In this document: positions 1 through 8,835 of the stretch, piece after piece | Layout of the letters: each line of letters opens with the position of its first letter | Position numbering within the stretch: the first letter of the stretch is position 1 | NCBI RefSeq assembly: GCF_006757745.1 | Contig: NZ_AP019740.1 | Location: 868,001 to 932,000 of the forward strand | Reading direction: 5' to 3' | DNA: 64,000 nucleotides | Source: Acinetobacter radioresistens DSM 6976 = NBRC 102413 = CIP 103788 | Lineage (GTDB): Bacteria; Pseudomonadota; Gammaproteobacteria; Pseudomonadales; Moraxellaceae | Notes under the pieces: generated by a model | Told to the model about the DNA's origin: nothing | What the model saw: the letters and a program-made list of their open reading frames with translations, nothing else | Databases searched by the model: none | Program-made: the position numbers and the translations under genes

Positions 1-885
1 ATGACGTATTGCCGTACTTAGATACTTGCGTGTGACATAAAAATTTCCTTGTGTCCAGCGGGAGCGTTGTTTAATAAAAATATTTAGATCACCCGGGTCT
101 TGCTGCCATCCAATTGCATAAGGTACCCATTTAATGCGTTTATGGCCCAGAAAAATGCGATAACTCATTTCGGTATCATCAACCAGGGATTTTTCATCAA
201 ATCCCCCTAGAATATCCAGCGCATCACGCCAGATTACATAATTGGTTCCCATGAGGGTAGAAAGACGGAAGCGTAACCAGCGACCACCTTGAAAAATCCA
301 CTGGAAATAAATAAATTCTATGGCAATAAATGTACTTAGCGGGCTGTCTTTCCAGTTGCGGGTCCGAACTTTACCATTAACCGCAACCAGATTTGAGTCA
401 GCCAGAAGGGTCTGAGCAATAAGTCTTACACAATCTGGTTCAGGGGTACTGTCTGCATCATAAACTGCAATCAGCTCACCATGGGCATGTTTTAGGCCAT
501 TATTCAGAGTGCGGGACTTACCTTTACCACCTTGGCCTTTAGGAACATTGATGACACGAATTACCGGGTACTCGGCTGCCATCCGGTCAGCAATTTCCTG
601 TGTCCTGTCTTTGGAAGCGTCATTAATCAGCAGTACTTCATAGCTTTCTGGCGGATAGTCCTGTGCTGCTAAAGCCCGCAATGTATCTTCAATAACTACT
701 TCTTCATTGTAAGCCGGTATCAGTACACTCAGCATTGGCCAACGTTCGGGTACAGGTAAATTCGAAAGTTCCTGATTGGCCCGAATCGAATAACGCCAAG
801 CCGAAAAACTCAGCCAAGCCCAAAAAGCTTGGGGAATCCAGATACCAATAAAGCCAACAATAAAACAGATATCAATTGTATTCAT
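1..885 (-). CDS. Processive family-2 glycosyltransferase, C-terminus beyond the window
   Basis: This is an inner-membrane GT2 transferase of the cellulose synthase/PgaC type, expected to polymerise a sugar from a nucleotide-sugar donor. The frame stays open through the left edge, giving 295 codons here. A hydrophobic N-terminal segment is followed by the motifs PAYNEE, INDAS, DADS, VDDTE and QRSRW. These supply the donor/metal-binding aspartates, the catalytic acid and the QxxRW signature of processive enzymes. The start codon shares ATGA with the stop of the upstream gene, so translation is coupled in a three-gene operon. The polymer is unknown, and none of the other pga or bcs genes is visible in the window. 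Confidence 0.85.
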   Translation of the reverse strand, partial: MNTIDICFIVGFIGIWIPQAFWAWLSFSAWRYSIRANQELSNLPVPERWPMLSVLIPAYNEEVVIEDTLRALAAQDYPPESYEVLLINDASKDRTQEIADRMAAEYPVIRVINVPKGQGGKGKSRTLNNGLKHAHGELIAVYDADSTPEPDCVRLIAQTLLADSNLVAVNGKVRTRNWKDSPLSTFIAIEFIYFQWIFQGGRWLRFRLSTLMGTNYVIWRDALDILGGFDEKSLVDDTEMSYRIFLGHKRIKWVPYAIGWQQDPGDLNIFIKQRSRWTQGNFYVTRKYLSTAIRH

Positions 886-1778
886 GATTTCTTGAATATC
901 CTCCATAGCATGGTACTTACAAGGATAATCATTAATACAATAATCATGAATACAGATAACCAGGATGTGGATGTACCCCAGAAACCCAGTAATTCAGGAT
1001 AATGAAGAGACAAGATCAGATGGAGCGGTAGAATCATTAGACCAGCAGCTAGCAGCATACGCCCAGCAATACTGGTATGGATCCGGTCGGGCTGACTGTA
1101 AAAGGAGACATTCAGGAATTTCCAACCAATTCCTAACACCGGATAATTAATATCTTCATTTGAAAGATTGCCTTCCGGATTTAATAAAATCCCCGTCCCA
1201 TTAAAACCATATGAATTGGGATAAGCGGTATAAAATAAATGCTGTCCGCTCTGAATTGGTAAAGCAGGTAGGGGAATCTGGCCTTCGTTGGCCTGAATAA
1301 TATATAACCCTTTTGGAAGAGTTTTTAATAAAGGATTCCAGCCATCATGAACATAAGCACCCATAGGCCGCAGGCCGGCACTGGTCGCTAGAGTAGCCAG
1401 GCTGTTAAAACGTGAAGGTTCCACGCTACTAAAGTCAAGTAAAGGTATGGCACCTCTATTTATCTGTCTTTTTAACTGGAAATAAATGAGAGGATTCATA
1501 AAATTTTCTGGAATCAATAACCCCGGTTTAATGCCCTGATCCATGATCTGTTTAAAGTTTTTTGAATGAACCTGATCAACAGTAAATACAGGCCATAATT
1601 TTCTTTCAGTAGGAAAGTGTTCTGGTATCTGATAAATACTGGAAACATTTTTGGATTCTAAAGTATTCGCAGGCCGCAACGGACAATCATAATAGGTCTG
1701 ATAGTAAGATGAGAGAGTAAGATCCGGTAAGGTACTGACCGAAAGCAATAGGCCGCAAACATAGATTAATGTGCTCAT
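882..1778 (-). CDS. Exported or membrane-anchored protein of unknown function, glycosyltransferase operon
   Basis: This 298-residue protein has an N-terminal signal-like hydrophobic stretch (MSTLIYVCGLLLSVS), a polar body of roughly 220 residues, and two closely spaced hydrophobic segments near the C-terminus ending in RIFKKS. The likely topology is a periplasmic domain tethered by C-terminal membrane helices. I recognise no catalytic motif. Both neighbours overlap it by ATGA, so the three genes are almost certainly one operon, and a role in producing or exporting the glycosyltransferase's polymer is the natural inference. Its position invites comparison with accessory subunits of exopolysaccharide synthases, but no family match is claimed. 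Confidence 0.7.
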   Translation of the reverse strand: MSTLIYVCGLLLSVSTLPDLTLSSYYQTYYDCPLRPANTLESKNVSSIYQIPEHFPTERKLWPVFTVDQVHSKNFKQIMDQGIKPGLLIPENFMNPLIYFQLKRQINRGAIPLLDFSSVEPSRFNSLATLATSAGLRPMGAYVHDGWNPLLKTLPKGLYIIQANEGQIPLPALPIQSGQHLFYTAYPNSYGFNGTGILLNPEGNLSNEDINYPVLGIGWKFLNVSFYSQPDRIHTSIAGRMLLAAGLMILPLHLILSLHYPELLGFWGTSTSWLSVFMIIVLMIILVSTMLWRIFKKS

Positions 1779-2533
1779 TGGAGAACCTCCGAGGAGGATT
1801 CTTCTACCGTATGCGTGTTTATTGTGATTTGCATCTTAAGCAGGTCAAGTACTCTGAGCTGTTCAGCCAGTTCTTTAACCTTGCTAAAATCTCCATCTGT
1901 AATAATGATAATCCGAATAATGGAAAGGCGGGTATCTGTGAAATAAAAGTGAGGTAAAGTACGCTGGGTTCCCAGTACATCAAAAATCTTTTGCTGTACT
2001 GCTTTAAACTCGTCAACTTGCAGCATGTCACGCAATAATTCGTGATTGGTAATATCCACCCTAATTTCAGCATAATTTTGAATCATGTTAAGTGAAAGCA
2101 TACGCTGAAATTGTAGATGGTTATATTGGTAGCTACCAATTGGTAAAATGCTATAGGTCAAATTTTTTCTATAAGCATCCAGTAAATTATCTGTCTCCTG
2201 ATTAGTCGACATAATTTCATAATAGATACTTAGAAATAACGGGGCGATAGGTAAAATAAAAAGTTGTAGAATTTTAGTACTGGTATCAAAGTTGGTATTT
2301 TGAATATCAAATAAAAGATAAATAAAGAACAGTAGAAATATCAGTACACTAAGAATAACAGCTTGAACCAGATTAAGAAAACGTCCTAATAATAACAAGG
2401 CAATAAAAAGCGCCCAGCTACCTACTAACTCGGCACGCAACCATTCATAGCCAATTAAACCTATAAATATAACAATGATCATAGGTAAAAAGGTAATAGA
2501 CTGATTTGTTCTTATAAGCCAGTTCTTCGCCAT
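1775..2533 (-). CDS. Integral membrane protein of unknown function, first gene of the glycosyltransferase operon
   Basis: A 252-residue protein with about four hydrophobic segments in its first 105 residues (FLPMIIVIFIGLIGYEWL, SWALFIALLLLG, AVILSVLIFLLFFIYLLF, ILQLFILPIAPLFLSIYY). A soluble C-terminal domain of about 140 residues follows, containing the line SIIRIIIITDGDFSKVKELAEQL. The C-terminal alpha/beta pattern could be a cytosolic regulatory domain, but I do not recognise it. The stop overlaps the next start (ATGA). The 1 kb upstream is non-coding, so the operon promoter should lie there. Function unknown; a link to envelope polysaccharide rests on context only. Confidence 0.7.
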   Translation of the reverse strand: MAKNWLIRTNQSITFLPMIIVIFIGLIGYEWLRAELVGSWALFIALLLLGRFLNLVQAVILSVLIFLLFFIYLLFDIQNTNFDTSTKILQLFILPIAPLFLSIYYEIMSTNQETDNLLDAYRKNLTYSILPIGSYQYNHLQFQRMLSLNMIQNYAEIRVDITNHELLRDMLQVDEFKAVQQKIFDVLGTQRTLPHFYFTDTRLSIIRIIIITDGDFSKVKELAEQLRVLDLLKMQITINTHTVEESSSEVLQ

Positions 2534-3500
2534 ATAGTATTCATTTTTCTAAATATGTATTCATACATAGAAGTATAAATAAATAGGAATGAAATTTTAA
2601 CTTTTGATAAGATAATTTAGATGTAATTAGTCACTATTTATGTAATCAATTGGTCTTAAAGAATATAAAGATCCTAATTATTTCGTTTTATTAAGCCATA
2701 ATGATAAAAAATAATAATTGCTATGATTTATATATAAAAACAGTCATTAAACTTCTCGAAAAGCTAATTTTATTATTTAAAATATTGGATATAAATTAAT
2801 TTATTTCAAAAATTATGTTTTATCAGGTTTTTTAAAGAGAAGTGATTAAGCCTGTAATTTCTGATCATGAGTCTGTTCTATCTGCCTGGTAACAGGCTTG
2901 ATTCTTAATTTGAGAATTCTAGAGCCTGACCTATAGGAGAAAGTTGAGAGAGAAAGGTTTCTATATTAAACAGGTTTAAATTTAAATTTTGATCAAGTCA
3001 TAAAGAAGCGCAAGAATCAGAGCCCAGAAAGCTATCCAGAACTCACTAAAAATATAATTTAAAGTAGGCTATCTTTCATATATTTATCGTGAAAATTTAG
3101 TGAAAAATCTGTATTTAATAAAAATTTCACTAAACCCTGTCAAGCAAATAAAGCATTTCTACATCATCTTCAAAATGCTCCCCAAAGATCTTTATTTTTA
3201 TTCAAGATATATTTTACCAATTTATAAATAGAAATTATTTCTCTATCTCTACAGGCTTTAGTAATTAAACCCATTTTATCGTTGAATATTTCTAATTCAG
3301 GGCTGCTTTAAATTAATCCAGTTGATGACTCTGAGTTTTAAATACGAGTCTAAGAATTGACCCTATTAAAATGTTTGAAAAAGTGCACATACACTTATCA
3401 GCATTACAGCCTTTATCAAGCATCAACTCAAGAGTTGTTTGTATATAGTGCTCAGTAACAGTGCATCATTATCGAAACGCACTACAAGTGTTATAGAAAA
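2534..3500. other. AT-rich intergenic region with no recognisable gene
   Basis: Nearly 1 kb of AT-rich DNA separates the divergent glycosyltransferase operon from the guanidine operon. I found no credible coding frame on either strand. An inverted repeat, AAGCCTGT at 2848-2855 and ACAGGCTT at 2892-2899, could form a long-loop hairpin. GTGC/GCAC-rich stretches near 3383-3490 could hold activator sites for the downstream sigma-54 promoter, but none fits a canonical NtrC site well. Confidence 0.5.
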
Positions 3501-3501
3501 G

Positions 3502-3527
3502 TATTACGAAATACCAAATCCGTATGA
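3502..3527 (+). promoter_or_regulatory. Predicted operator dyad, copy 1 (TATTAC-N14-GTATGA)
   Basis: TATTAC at 3502-3507 and GTATGA at 3522-3527 are separated by exactly 14 bp. The same dyad with the same spacing occurs at 11139-11164 and 18817-18842, both next to sigma-54 promoters of the other guanidine units. Here it lies just upstream of the -24 element at 3535, outside the expected transcript, which favours a DNA operator over an RNA element. The right half-site is less symmetrical than in the other copies. Candidate ligand: the NikR-like protein encoded at 11305. Confidence 0.6.
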
Positions 3528-3533
3528 TTAAGT

Positions 3534-3550
3534 TGGCATACCCTTTGCAT
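3534..3550 (+). promoter_or_regulatory. Sigma-54 promoter of the guanidine carboxylase operon
   Basis: TTGGCATACCCTTTGCAT carries the GG (3535-3536) and GC (3547-3548) dinucleotides separated by exactly 10 bp, close to the sigma-54 consensus TGGCAC-N5-TTGCW. The predicted transcript starts near 3559-3560, a few bases before the guanidine-I aptamer. Sigma-54 dependence fits genes for nitrogen scavenging and implies an activator such as NtrC. Confidence 0.75.
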
Positions 3551-3570
3551 TTACCTCTACAGCATAAAGT

Positions 3571-3682
3571 GATCTAGGGTTCCGGCAGTTATTTTTTAAA
3601 GCCTGCGTCTGAGACCGAGAGTTCACGGCTAGGTTTTCCAAAACCAAAGCTACACGGAGGGATAAAAGCCCGGGAGGTAAAC
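3571..3682 (+). promoter_or_regulatory. Guanidine-I riboswitch (ykkC/yxkD class)
   Basis: The conserved blocks of the guanidine-I aptamer are present in order: CTAGGGTTCCG at 3574-3584, the central ACCGAGAG segment near 3614-3621, and ACACGG then GGATAAAAGCCCGGGAGG from about 3652 to 3677. This RNA binds guanidinium and turns on the downstream gene. The start codon follows about 30 nt after the aptamer. No hairpin plus U-run is evident between them, so control may be translational, but I cannot settle the expression platform by eye. Its position ahead of DUF1989 and carboxylase genes is the textbook arrangement. Confidence 0.93.
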
Positions 3683-3708
3683 CGTACAAGTTAGATGCAG
3701 AGGCTGTT

Positions 3709-4446
3709 ATGAGCACGACTACTTATCACGAAGATTCCGCACTGTGGACTGAACTTTTACCGGGTGGCCATCACTGGTCTGCGCGCATTCAACGTGGCGC
3801 AGTTTTACAACTCAAATCCTTGGGCGCAAATGCCAATGTTTCGCTGTTCTGTGTCAATGCAGAAGACAAGCTGGAAGCCTATAACATGCCAGACAGCTTA
3901 AAAGGGCAACATACCGCATTTCTAAGTACAGGGCACATTTTAGCCTCTGATTTGGGTCGTGCCATGATCTCGATTGTGAAAGATGATCACGGTTGGAATG
4001 ATGCCTTCTGCGCACCAAGTACTGCACAGCAAATCGAAAATCAATTTGGTTCAAAAACGTTTCAAGATGCCCGTAATGAGATGTACCGCAACGGCAAAGA
4101 CAGTTTATTACTGGAAATGACCAAATTTGGATTATCGGCAACTGACCTCAGCAGTACTTTAAATCTGTTTTCTAAAGTTCAACCTGATGATAACGGCAAC
4201 CTCAGCTATGTGGCATCTGACAATACTCATCAAGTGATTGAACTACGTTTTGAAATGGATTGTCTGGTGTTTTTATCGAGTGCACCGCATGCCTTAGATA
4301 ACTCATCTGAATATGCACCAGCTGATATTCAACTATCACTCTTTAAAGCACTTCCTTTAGGCGAGACAGATGTCTGCCGTGATTCATGCCCGCAAAATCA
4401 GCGTGCATTCCAAAATAATAACCGCTACTACGCTTTAACTGCTTAA
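3709..4446 (+). CDS. Carboxyguanidine deiminase subunit (DUF1989, urea carboxylase-associated protein 1)
   Basis: This 245-residue DUF1989 protein is one of the two urea carboxylase-associated proteins now known to form the carboxyguanidine deiminase CgdAB, which converts carboxyguanidine to allophanate plus ammonia. The N-terminal WTELLPGGHHWSARIQRG and the C-terminal ELRFEMDCLVFLSSAPHALD segments are typical. The region matching the metal-site loop of its partner reads HGWNDAFCAPS, with fewer cysteines, as expected if the subunits are not equivalent. It follows the guanidine-I riboswitch and is 11 bp before the partner gene. The pairing and riboswitch make the guanidine rather than urea assignment strong. 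Confidence 0.88.
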   Translation: MSTTTYHEDSALWTELLPGGHHWSARIQRGAVLQLKSLGANANVSLFCVNAEDKLEAYNMPDSLKGQHTAFLSTGHILASDLGRAMISIVKDDHGWNDAFCAPSTAQQIENQFGSKTFQDARNEMYRNGKDSLLLEMTKFGLSATDLSSTLNLFSKVQPDDNGNLSYVASDNTHQVIELRFEMDCLVFLSSAPHALDNSSEYAPADIQLSLFKALPLGETDVCRDSCPQNQRAFQNNNRYYALTA

Positions 4447-4457
4447 GGGGAATGATC

Positions 4458-5120
4458 ATGACTGCACTCGTAAACCCAACACAAAATCATGAAAAACCAG
4501 TACTCAGCGAAGTTTGTCCTGCCGGTGAAGCGTGGATGTGCGAAGTCAAAAAAGGACAGTATTTCCGTATTGTAGATCTAGAAGGCAACCAGGCGGTAGA
4601 TACCTTATTTATCTCCGCACATAACCCTGAAGAGCGTTATAGCGCAACCGATACTTTGGCGATGAATCGTCAAATATATTTAGAAAAAGGCACAGCGTTA
4701 TACACCAATTTTGGCAATAAAATCGCCACCATCAACGATGATAACTGCGGTCGCCATGACACCTTAGGCGGTGCATGTTCATGTGAAAGTAACACAGTGC
4801 GCTATGCCCATGACAAATACCCAATGCACAGTTGCCGTAACAATTTCATGATTGCATTGTCACAACATCCGATTGCGAAAAAGCATGATTTGAATGTGCG
4901 CCATATCGGTCCAAATATTAATTTCTTTATGAATGTACCTGTAACTTCAGATGGTCATTTGAAATTTGATGATGGTATTTCTGCTCCGGGGAAATATGTG
5001 GAGATTAAAGCGGAGATGGATTTGATTGTCCTCATTTCAAACTGTCCACAACTGAATAATCCGTGTAATGCCTATAACCCGACAAAAATTCAACTGATTG
5101 TCCGTGAAGGCGAGGAATAA
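4458..5120 (+). CDS. Carboxyguanidine deiminase subunit (DUF1989, urea carboxylase-associated protein 2)
   Basis: This is the second DUF1989 subunit of the deiminase. The metal-site signature GRHDTLGGACSCESNTVRY and the following MHSCRNNF are intact, so this is probably the zinc-binding, catalytic-type subunit. I start at the ATG at 4458 (MTALVNP) because AAGGGG lies 7-8 bases upstream; the ATG at 4452 would sit on top of that Shine-Dalgarno. The product is about 220 residues, normal for the family. Only 3 bp separate its stop from the carboxylase start, so the three genes are co-translated. Acting on carboxyguanidine, it supplies allophanate for the hydrolase encoded at 11760. Confidence 0.9.
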   Translation: MTALVNPTQNHEKPVLSEVCPAGEAWMCEVKKGQYFRIVDLEGNQAVDTLFISAHNPEERYSATDTLAMNRQIYLEKGTALYTNFGNKIATINDDNCGRHDTLGGACSCESNTVRYAHDKYPMHSCRNNFMIALSQHPIAKKHDLNVRHIGPNINFFMNVPVTSDGHLKFDDGISAPGKYVEIKAEMDLIVLISNCPQLNNPCNAYNPTKIQLIVREGEE

Positions 5121-5123
5121 GCC

Positions 5124-8100
5124 ATGTTTAATAAAGTTCTCATCGCCAACCGTGGTGCAATTGCGTGTCGTGTTATTCGTACCCTTAAAAAATTAGGCAT
5201 CCAATCGGTTGCCGTCTATTCAGAAGCCGACCGTGATTCATTACATGTGACTTTAGCAGATGAAGCTGTTTTCATTGGTGATGCACCTGCGAGCCAAAGC
5301 TATTTAAATGTCGATAAAATCTTAGAAGTCGCAAAACAAACCGGTGCAGAAGCGATTCACCCGGGCTATGGCTTCCTCTCTGAAAATGCCGAATTCTGTA
5401 ATCTGTGTGAAGCACAAGGCATCGTATTCTTAGGGCCAAATGCCGAACAAATGAAAGCTTTTGGTCTGAAACACACCGCACGTGAATTGGCAATTCAAGC
5501 CAATGTGCCATTACTTCCGGGCAGTCAATTGTTGGCTGATGAAGCCGAAGCACTGCTAGAAGCGGAACGTATTGGCTATCCTGTGATGCTGAAAAGTACC
5601 GCAGGCGGTGGTGGCATCGGCATGCGTTTGGTCTGGAATGCTGAAGAGCTGAAAGATGCTTATGCAACGGTGTCATATTTAGCGCAAGCCAACTTTAAAG
5701 ATGCAGGTTTGTACTTAGAGAAGTTCGTGCAAAATGCCCGTCATATTGAAGTGCAAATTTTTGGTGATGGTCACGGTTTAGTCTTGGCTTTGGGCGAGCG
5801 TGATTGTTCGGTACAACGTCGTAACCAAAAAGTGATTGAGGAAACACCTGCACCACATTTAAACGATGAACAACGTGCCTATATTCAAAATGTTGCGATC
5901 CAACTGATGCAATCGGTGAACTACCGCTCGGCAGGTACGGTTGAATTTGTGATGGATACCGACACGCAAGAATTCTATTTCTTGGAAGTGAATACTCGTC
6001 TACAAGTCGAACATGGTGTCACCGAACAAGTGTTTAGTGTGGACTTGGTTGAATGGATGGTGACTTTAGGCAGTGGTGATTGGACGCCACCAACAGCACA
6101 GCTTGATTCTAAAGGTCATTCCATTCAAGTGCGGTTATATGCTGAAGACCCAATTAAAAACTTCCAACCAAGCGCAGGTTTACTGACTCATGTCGAGTTT
6201 GATGCCAATGCCCGTAATGAAACGTGGGTAGAAACAGGCTCCAACGTATCGTCATTCTATGATCCAATGATTGCCAAAATTATTGTGACTGCGGATGATC
6301 GTGATTCTGCCATTCAAGCCATGACCGATACACTTGCCAAAACTTCTGTGGCAGGCATTGAAACCAACCTTGAATATCTACAAAACATTATCGACTGTGA
6401 TGTATTTAAAGCGGGTACGCAAACCACACGCTTCTTAAATACCTTTGAGTGGAAAACCCAAAAGATTGAAGTCCTGCAAGCAGGCATTCAAACCGCCGTG
6501 CAGGATGTTACAGGGCGTTTGGGCTATTGGGATGTCGGTGTGCCACCATCGGGTGCAATCGATCCGCTGTCTTTAAATGTCGCCAACCAACTGTTAGGTA
6601 ATGCACCGAATACCGCAGGTCTAGAATGTACCTTGCAAGGACCAAGCTTAAAATTCCATTGTGACAGTCAAATCGTGCTTGCAGGTGGCGATATGCCATC
6701 GACTTTGGATGGCGTAACTGTACCAATGTGGCAAACCGTGAATGTGCGTAAAGGTCAGGTGCTGAAGTGTGGCAAGATCGCCACAGGTTGTCGTACCTAC
6801 ATTGGTATTAACGGCGGTCTCAATGTCCCTGAATATTTAGGCTCACAAGCAACCTTTACCCTAGGTCAGTTTGGTGGGCATGCAGGGCGTAATTTACTCA
6901 TTGGCGATATGCTTCCAATCACGGCATTTACATCAAGTGATGGCAAAGCATTAAGCCAAGATCAAATCCCGACATTCTCAAATTCTTGGGAAATTGCAGT
7001 GATGTATGGTCCACATGGTGCGCCTGATTTCTTTACCAAAAATGACATTGATACCTTCTTTGCCAATGAATTTGAAATTCACTTTAACTCAAGCCGTACC
7101 GGTATCCGTTTGATTGGACCAAAACCTGAATGGGCTCGTCAGGACGGTGGTGAAGCAGGTCTGCATCCATCCAATATTCATGATAATGCCTATGCCATTG
7201 GTGCGATTGATTTCACTGGTGATATGCCGATTATCTTGGGTCCAGATGGTCCAAGCCTTGGTGGCTTCGTGTGTCCTGCGGTGGTGATCAATTCTGAACT
7301 GTGGAAATTGGGTCAGCTCAAAGCAGGCGATAAAGTGAAATTTGTGCCTGTGAGCTATACCCAAGCCAAAGTACTCAATGAAAAATATCATGCACAATTG
7401 GTATCAACAGATACGCAAATAGTCACTTTTAATGAATCGTTCTATCCTGAAATCAGTACGCTGAAAACCGCCATTTTAGACACTTTGAAAGGTCAAAATG
7501 GTACGCCTGATGTGGTGTATCGTCCTGCGAGCAACAACTATATGCTGGTGGAATATGGCGATCTGGTTTTAGATTTAAACCTGCGTTTCCGTATTCATGC
7601 GCTGATGCAATGGGTCAAAGAGCAAAATATCCAAGGCATTATTGACCTGACACCGGGTATTCGTTCACTGCAAATCCATTTTGATTCGACCAAGCTCGAT
7701 CAAATTGATTTATTGCATATGCTTCAAGTCGCAGAAGAACAATTGCCTGATGTGACGGAAATGCAAGTGCCATCACGTACTGTGTATTTACCACTGGCTT
7801 GGGAAGATTCACAAACACAGCTTGCAACTGAGCGTTATATGCAAACCGTACGTCCAGATGCACCGTGGTGTCCGGACAATATCGAATTTATCCGCCGTAT
7901 TAATGGTTTAAAAGACAAACAAGCCGTGAAAGATGTGGTGTATAACGCGAGTTATTTGGTTATGGGCTTGGGTGATGTGTATTTGGGTGCGCCTGTGGCA
8001 ACACCGCTTGATCCACGTCAGCGTTTAGTCACCACCAAATATAACCCTGCACGGACTTGGACACCTGAAAATGCCGTCGGTATTGGTGGTGCGTATATGT

Positions 8101-8729
8101 GTGTTTACGGCATGGAAGGTCCGGGTGGCTATCAGTTTGTGGGTCGTACTTCGCAAATGTGGTCACGCTACCGTAAAAACCCTGATTTTGAACAAGATAT
8201 GCCGTGGTTATTGCGCTTCTTTGACCAAATTAAGTTTTATGAAGTGTCTGAGTCCGAGTTGATGCACATGCGTGAGGACTTTAAAGCAGGGCGTTTAAAA
8301 CTGCGCATTGAAGAAGGCGTACTCAACCTTAAAGAATACAACGAATTCTTAACTGAAAACCAAGAATCTATTTCAGCATTTAAAGCGGTGCAACAAGCTA
8401 ATTTTGATGCAGAGCGCCGTCGCTGGCATGAAGCAGGACTGGCGGAATATGTCTCTGAAAGCCTAGATGCTGTGGATGATGGTGAAGGTGTTGAAGTGCC
8501 TGAAGGTGGTTGTGCGGTGGAATCGCATATGCCCGGTTCAATCTGGAAAATTGAATGTCAGTCGGGTGATATTGTGGAAGAAGGTGCGACGCTTGCGGTG
8601 ATTGAAGCGATGAAGATCGAGATTCCAATTATTGCGCCTGAGCGTATGCGTGTCGATGCGGTTACCATTGAAAAAGGGCAAACGGTGAAAACGGGGCAGG
8701 TGTTGTTTACATTGGCACCAGTGGCTTGA
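5124..8729 (+). CDS. Guanidine carboxylase (annotated in databases as urea carboxylase)
   Basis: A full-length 1201-residue biotin-dependent carboxylase. Residues 1-450 are the biotin carboxylase/ATP-grasp module (glycine loop KSTAGGGGIGMRL near 157-169, EVNTRLQVEHGVTE near 290). The middle holds the KipI/KipA-like carboxyltransferase halves (AHS2 then AHS1, with VGIGGAYMCVYGMEGPGG). The C-terminus is the biotin carrier domain with EAMKIE, biotinylated on Lys1164. Family members downstream of guanidine-I riboswitches with DUF1989 partners prefer guanidine over urea. The specificity-determining residue of the carboxyltransferase was not assigned here, so substrate preference is inferred from context. 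A rho-independent terminator follows at 8749. Confidence 0.93.
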   Translation: MFNKVLIANRGAIACRVIRTLKKLGIQSVAVYSEADRDSLHVTLADEAVFIGDAPASQSYLNVDKILEVAKQTGAEAIHPGYGFLSENAEFCNLCEAQGIVFLGPNAEQMKAFGLKHTARELAIQANVPLLPGSQLLADEAEALLEAERIGYPVMLKSTAGGGGIGMRLVWNAEELKDAYATVSYLAQANFKDAGLYLEKFVQNARHIEVQIFGDGHGLVLALGERDCSVQRRNQKVIEETPAPHLNDEQRAYIQNVAIQLMQSVNYRSAGTVEFVMDTDTQEFYFLEVNTRLQVEHGVTEQVFSVDLVEWMVTLGSGDWTPPTAQLDSKGHSIQVRLYAEDPIKNFQPSAGLLTHVEFDANARNETWVETGSNVSSFYDPMIAKIIVTADDRDSAIQAMTDTLAKTSVAGIETNLEYLQNIIDCDVFKAGTQTTRFLNTFEWKTQKIEVLQAGIQTAVQDVTGRLGYWDVGVPPSGAIDPLSLNVANQLLGNAPNTAGLECTLQGPSLKFHCDSQIVLAGGDMPSTLDGVTVPMWQTVNVRKGQVLKCGKIATGCRTYIGINGGLNVPEYLGSQATFTLGQFGGHAGRNLLIGDMLPITAFTSSDGKALSQDQIPTFSNSWEIAVMYGPHGAPDFFTKNDIDTFFANEFEIHFNSSRTGIRLIGPKPEWARQDGGEAGLHPSNIHDNAYAIGAIDFTGDMPIILGPDGPSLGGFVCPAVVINSELWKLGQLKAGDKVKFVPVSYTQAKVLNEKYHAQLVSTDTQIVTFNESFYPEISTLKTAILDTLKGQNGTPDVVYRPASNNYMLVEYGDLVLDLNLRFRIHALMQWVKEQNIQGIIDLTPGIRSLQIHFDSTKLDQIDLLHMLQVAEEQLPDVTEMQVPSRTVYLPLAWEDSQTQLATERYMQTVRPDAPWCPDNIEFIRRINGLKDKQAVKDVVYNASYLVMGLGDVYLGAPVATPLDPRQRLVTTKYNPARTWTPENAVGIGGAYMCVYGMEGPGGYQFVGRTSQMWSRYRKNPDFEQDMPWLLRFFDQIKFYEVSESELMHMREDFKAGRLKLRIEEGVLNLKEYNEFLTENQESISAFKAVQQANFDAERRRWHEAGLAEYVSESLDAVDDGEGVEVPEGGCAVESHMPGSIWKIECQSGDIVEEGATLAVIEAMKIEIPIIAPERMRVDAVTIEKGQTVKTGQVLFTLAPVA

Positions 8730-8748
8730 TGAGATAGGAATAAAAAAG

Positions 8749-8772
8749 ACCGTCCGTAAGGGCGGTTTTTTT
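8749..8772 (+). terminator. Intrinsic terminator of the guanidine carboxylase operon
   Basis: ACCGTCC and GGGCGGT form a 7-bp stem (one G-T pair) around the loop GTAA, followed by a run of T. It lies 20 bp after the carboxylase stop and separates the operon from the accessory gene that follows. Confidence 0.85.
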
Positions 8773-8835
8773 ATTCAATGAATTAATAGTTTAGTTTAAA
8801 ATGATATTTATACTTACAATAAATTTTCTAATGTT

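Noticed and set aside
2848..2899. Inverted repeat AAGCCTGT...ACAGGCTT as an insertion sequence end or terminator
   Set aside because: No transposase or target duplication nearby, loop of 36 nt and no T-run; kept only as a note in the intergenic entry.
3383..3495. NtrC enhancer sites upstream of the sigma-54 promoter
   Set aside because: GTGC and GCAC motifs are present, but spacing and orientation do not fit the GCAC-N7-GTGC form of good NtrC sites.
3528..3716. Minus-strand frame across the riboswitch
   Set aside because: It runs antisense through a structured RNA element and has no coding features.
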